From NCBI GenBank assembly GCA_903875225.1, contig CAIQVJ010000028.1, positions 144,816-208,815 on the forward strand: DNA of 64,000 bases, written 5' to 3'. This stretch comes from an uncultured Pseudomonadota bacterium (GTDB taxonomy: Bacteria; Myxococcota_A; UBA796; SXON01). Position 1 is the first letter of the stretch, and each line of letters opens with the position of its first letter. The notes below the pieces were generated by a model. The model worked only from the letters and a program-made list of their open reading frames with translations, searched no databases and was not told where the DNA came from. Positions 63,231 to 64,000 of this stretch are shown piece by piece. A program made the translations under genes and the position numbers.

Positions 63231-63674
63231 CTAGTAGGTGTTGGTGTCGGTGGCATCCAGCGTCGCGTTGGTCAACGCGCTCGCCCGGTAGTGCGCCTTG
63301 CTCCCGTCCCCGTCGACGTCACAGATGCTGGAGACGATGAACTCGGTGACGGTCACGTTCGTGACGGTGTACTGTCCACGCACCTTGCCGTCCGGCTTCC
63401 AGCCGAGGCTGGCGAAGCCACCCGAGTCCGTAAAGTCGACCGCGACCTTCCCCGGGCTCCCCGAGGGCGAAACGCCCGTCTCCAGGAAGCCGTCGAACGA
63501 TGCATCGTACGCAAGCTCGGCGGTCTTGATGCCGTCGACGTTCCCAGGGAGCTCACCCCGCTTGGCCTTGAGCTGCATGGTGATGAAGTTCGGGATCGCG
63601 ATCGCGGCGAGGATGCCGATGATGGCGACGACGATCATGAGCTCGACGAGGGAGAAGCCTTTGTTCGTACGCAC
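63231..63674 (-). CDS. pilA: Type IV major pilin
   Basis: The 147-residue prepilin starts at GTG 63674, six bases after GGAG. The leader VRTNKG is cleaved before Phe in GFSLVELMIVVAIIGILAAI, the conserved type IV pilin N-terminal helix with Glu5. The globular domain contains AELAYDASFDGFLETG, GGFASLGWKPDGKVRGQYTV and a single-cysteine region (SSICDVDGDGSKAHY). Start at 63734, also in frame, would lie inside the sigma-54 promoter. It should assemble into pili for twitching or adhesion. A second copy ends at the window edge and a truncated one lies downstream. Confidence 0.93.
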   Translation of the reverse strand: MRTNKGFSLVELMIVVAIIGILAAIAIPNFITMQLKAKRGELPGNVDGIKTAELAYDASFDGFLETGVSPSGSPGKVAVDFTDSGGFASLGWKPDGKVRGQYTVTNVTVTEFIVSSICDVDGDGSKAHYRASALTNATLDATDTNTY

Positions 63675-63730
63675 CAGATGCTCCAGTTTGACGGATGGAA
63701 ACAGGATCGGAATTTGACGGTCGAGAGCAC

Positions 63731-63745
63731 GCAACTATTGTGCCA
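63731..63745 (-). promoter_or_regulatory. Sigma-54 promoter of the pilin gene
   Basis: On the minus strand TGGCACAATAGTTGC fits the RpoN consensus (TGGCAC-N5-TTGC). The predicted start lies near 63720, about 46 bases before the GTG. PilA promoters in Pseudomonas and Myxococcus are of the same type, under PilS/PilR control. Confidence 0.85.
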
Positions 63746-63878
63746 ACATAGTTACACGCTACATTCTTTCTCACCCGCCCACGCAATCGCCCACGGATAC
63801 GTCGAACTACCGACCATTACCGGCAGCGCCTGACAAAAATGGGCACATCGTCGTCGCCCCCGAAGCCCGGCAGGCCGA

Positions 63879-63916
63879 CAAAAACACGAACCCCCCGGGA
63901 CCGAGGTCCCGGGGGG
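63879..63916 (-). terminator. Rho-independent terminator of the pilin gene at the right edge
   Basis: Perfect 12-bp arms (63891-63902 and 63905-63916) around a GA loop are followed, on the minus strand, by TTCGTGTTTTT. It lies 28 bases after the partial pilin stop and insulates it from the intact pilin gene downstream. Confidence 0.9.
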
Positions 63917-63944
63917 CGTGTAGCGACGGCCGTAGCCGCAGACG

Positions 63945-64000
63945 CTAGTAGGTGTTGGTGTCCGTGGAACGAAGCGTCGCATTGGTCTGCGCGCCCGCCG
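63945..64000 (-). CDS. Type IV pilin, C-terminal end only (continues beyond window)
   Basis: The last 17 codons (AGAQTNATLRSTDTNTY, TAG) match the intact pilin end (ALTNATLDATDTNTY). The sequence after it, including the terminator, is a repeat of that after the intact gene, so two pilin units of about 720 bases lie in tandem. Only the end is visible; N-terminal features cannot be checked. Confidence 0.8.
   Translation of the reverse strand, partial: AGAQTNATLRSTDTNTY

Noticed and set aside
63735..63944. Further genes between the two pilin units
   Set aside because: Frames here only mirror the pilin end and terminator; the region is explained by terminator and promoter.
1..64000. tRNA, rRNA, insertion sequence or integrase genes
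   Set aside because: No cloverleaf, rRNA segment, transposase motif or terminal inverted repeat was found by reading.

Overview
The window is a very GC-rich, densely coding chromosomal segment. Gene content points to a Myxococcota-type (former Deltaproteobacteria) bacterium: Pkn-type Ser/Thr kinases with HRDVSPGN or HRDVKPAN loops, an FHA protein next to a PP2C phosphatase, a WD40 protein with an AgmX/PglI-like tail, IcmF, many lipoproteins, and a type IV pilin behind a sigma-54 promoter. The assignment rests on gene content only; no rRNA or tRNA gene was seen. Start codons are often GTG or TTG, and many genes overlap their neighbour by ATGA, GTGA or TTGA, so long translationally coupled operons are the rule.

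Layout. 1-7.2 kb: a partial kinase/ATPase/TPR protein, a small HTH protein, and a minus-strand operon of membrane-anchored kinase, UbiA-type phosphoribosyltransferase, lipid kinase (apparent CTG start) and TauE/SafE permease. 7.4-12.3 kb: a Big2 lipoprotein with a strong terminator, then an FHA protein overlapping a PP2C phosphatase. 12.3-19.1 kb: a lipoprotein amidase candidate, a TrmJ-type methyltransferase and a TonB-dependent receptor, divergent from a two-component system. 19.4-26.4 kb: icmF, a transglutaminase-like lipoprotein, a YkgJ-type Cys-cluster protein and a polytopic membrane protein. 26.4-34 kb: a secreted protein, a 1426-residue WD40 protein, a Bcp peroxiredoxin and a sulfatase-like membrane protein with tandem repeats. 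34-41.3 kb: membrane proteins, a metallophosphatase lipoprotein, a double-DUF350 protein, a second transglutaminase-like protein and a CblC-like Fe-S protein.

41.3-45.4 kb holds the most unusual locus: one operon, behind a recognisable sigma-70 promoter with a palindrome at the start site, encoding a B12-type radical SAM enzyme, a rubrerythrin-like protein and a fusion of a complete GyrB-type ATPase module (no TOPRIM domain) to a SAM-dependent methyltransferase.

45.4-57.8 kb: a second sulfatase-like lipoprotein, an alcohol dehydrogenase, and a ten-gene minus-strand run. That run starts with a membrane protein and a zinc-ribbon protein, continues with four consecutive double-YbjQ (DUF74) paralogues, and ends with an SGNH hydrolase, two sulfotransferases and a pentein-fold hydrolase. 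A deoxyinosine glycosylase lies just upstream.

57.9-61.8 kb: a gp25-like and a gpJ-like baseplate gene with no other contractile-tail genes beside them. 61.8-64 kb: a membrane protein and a tandem type IV pilin locus: one intact pilin behind a sigma-54 promoter, the end of a second pilin at the window edge, and a pilin copy truncated at both ends just downstream of the intact gene.
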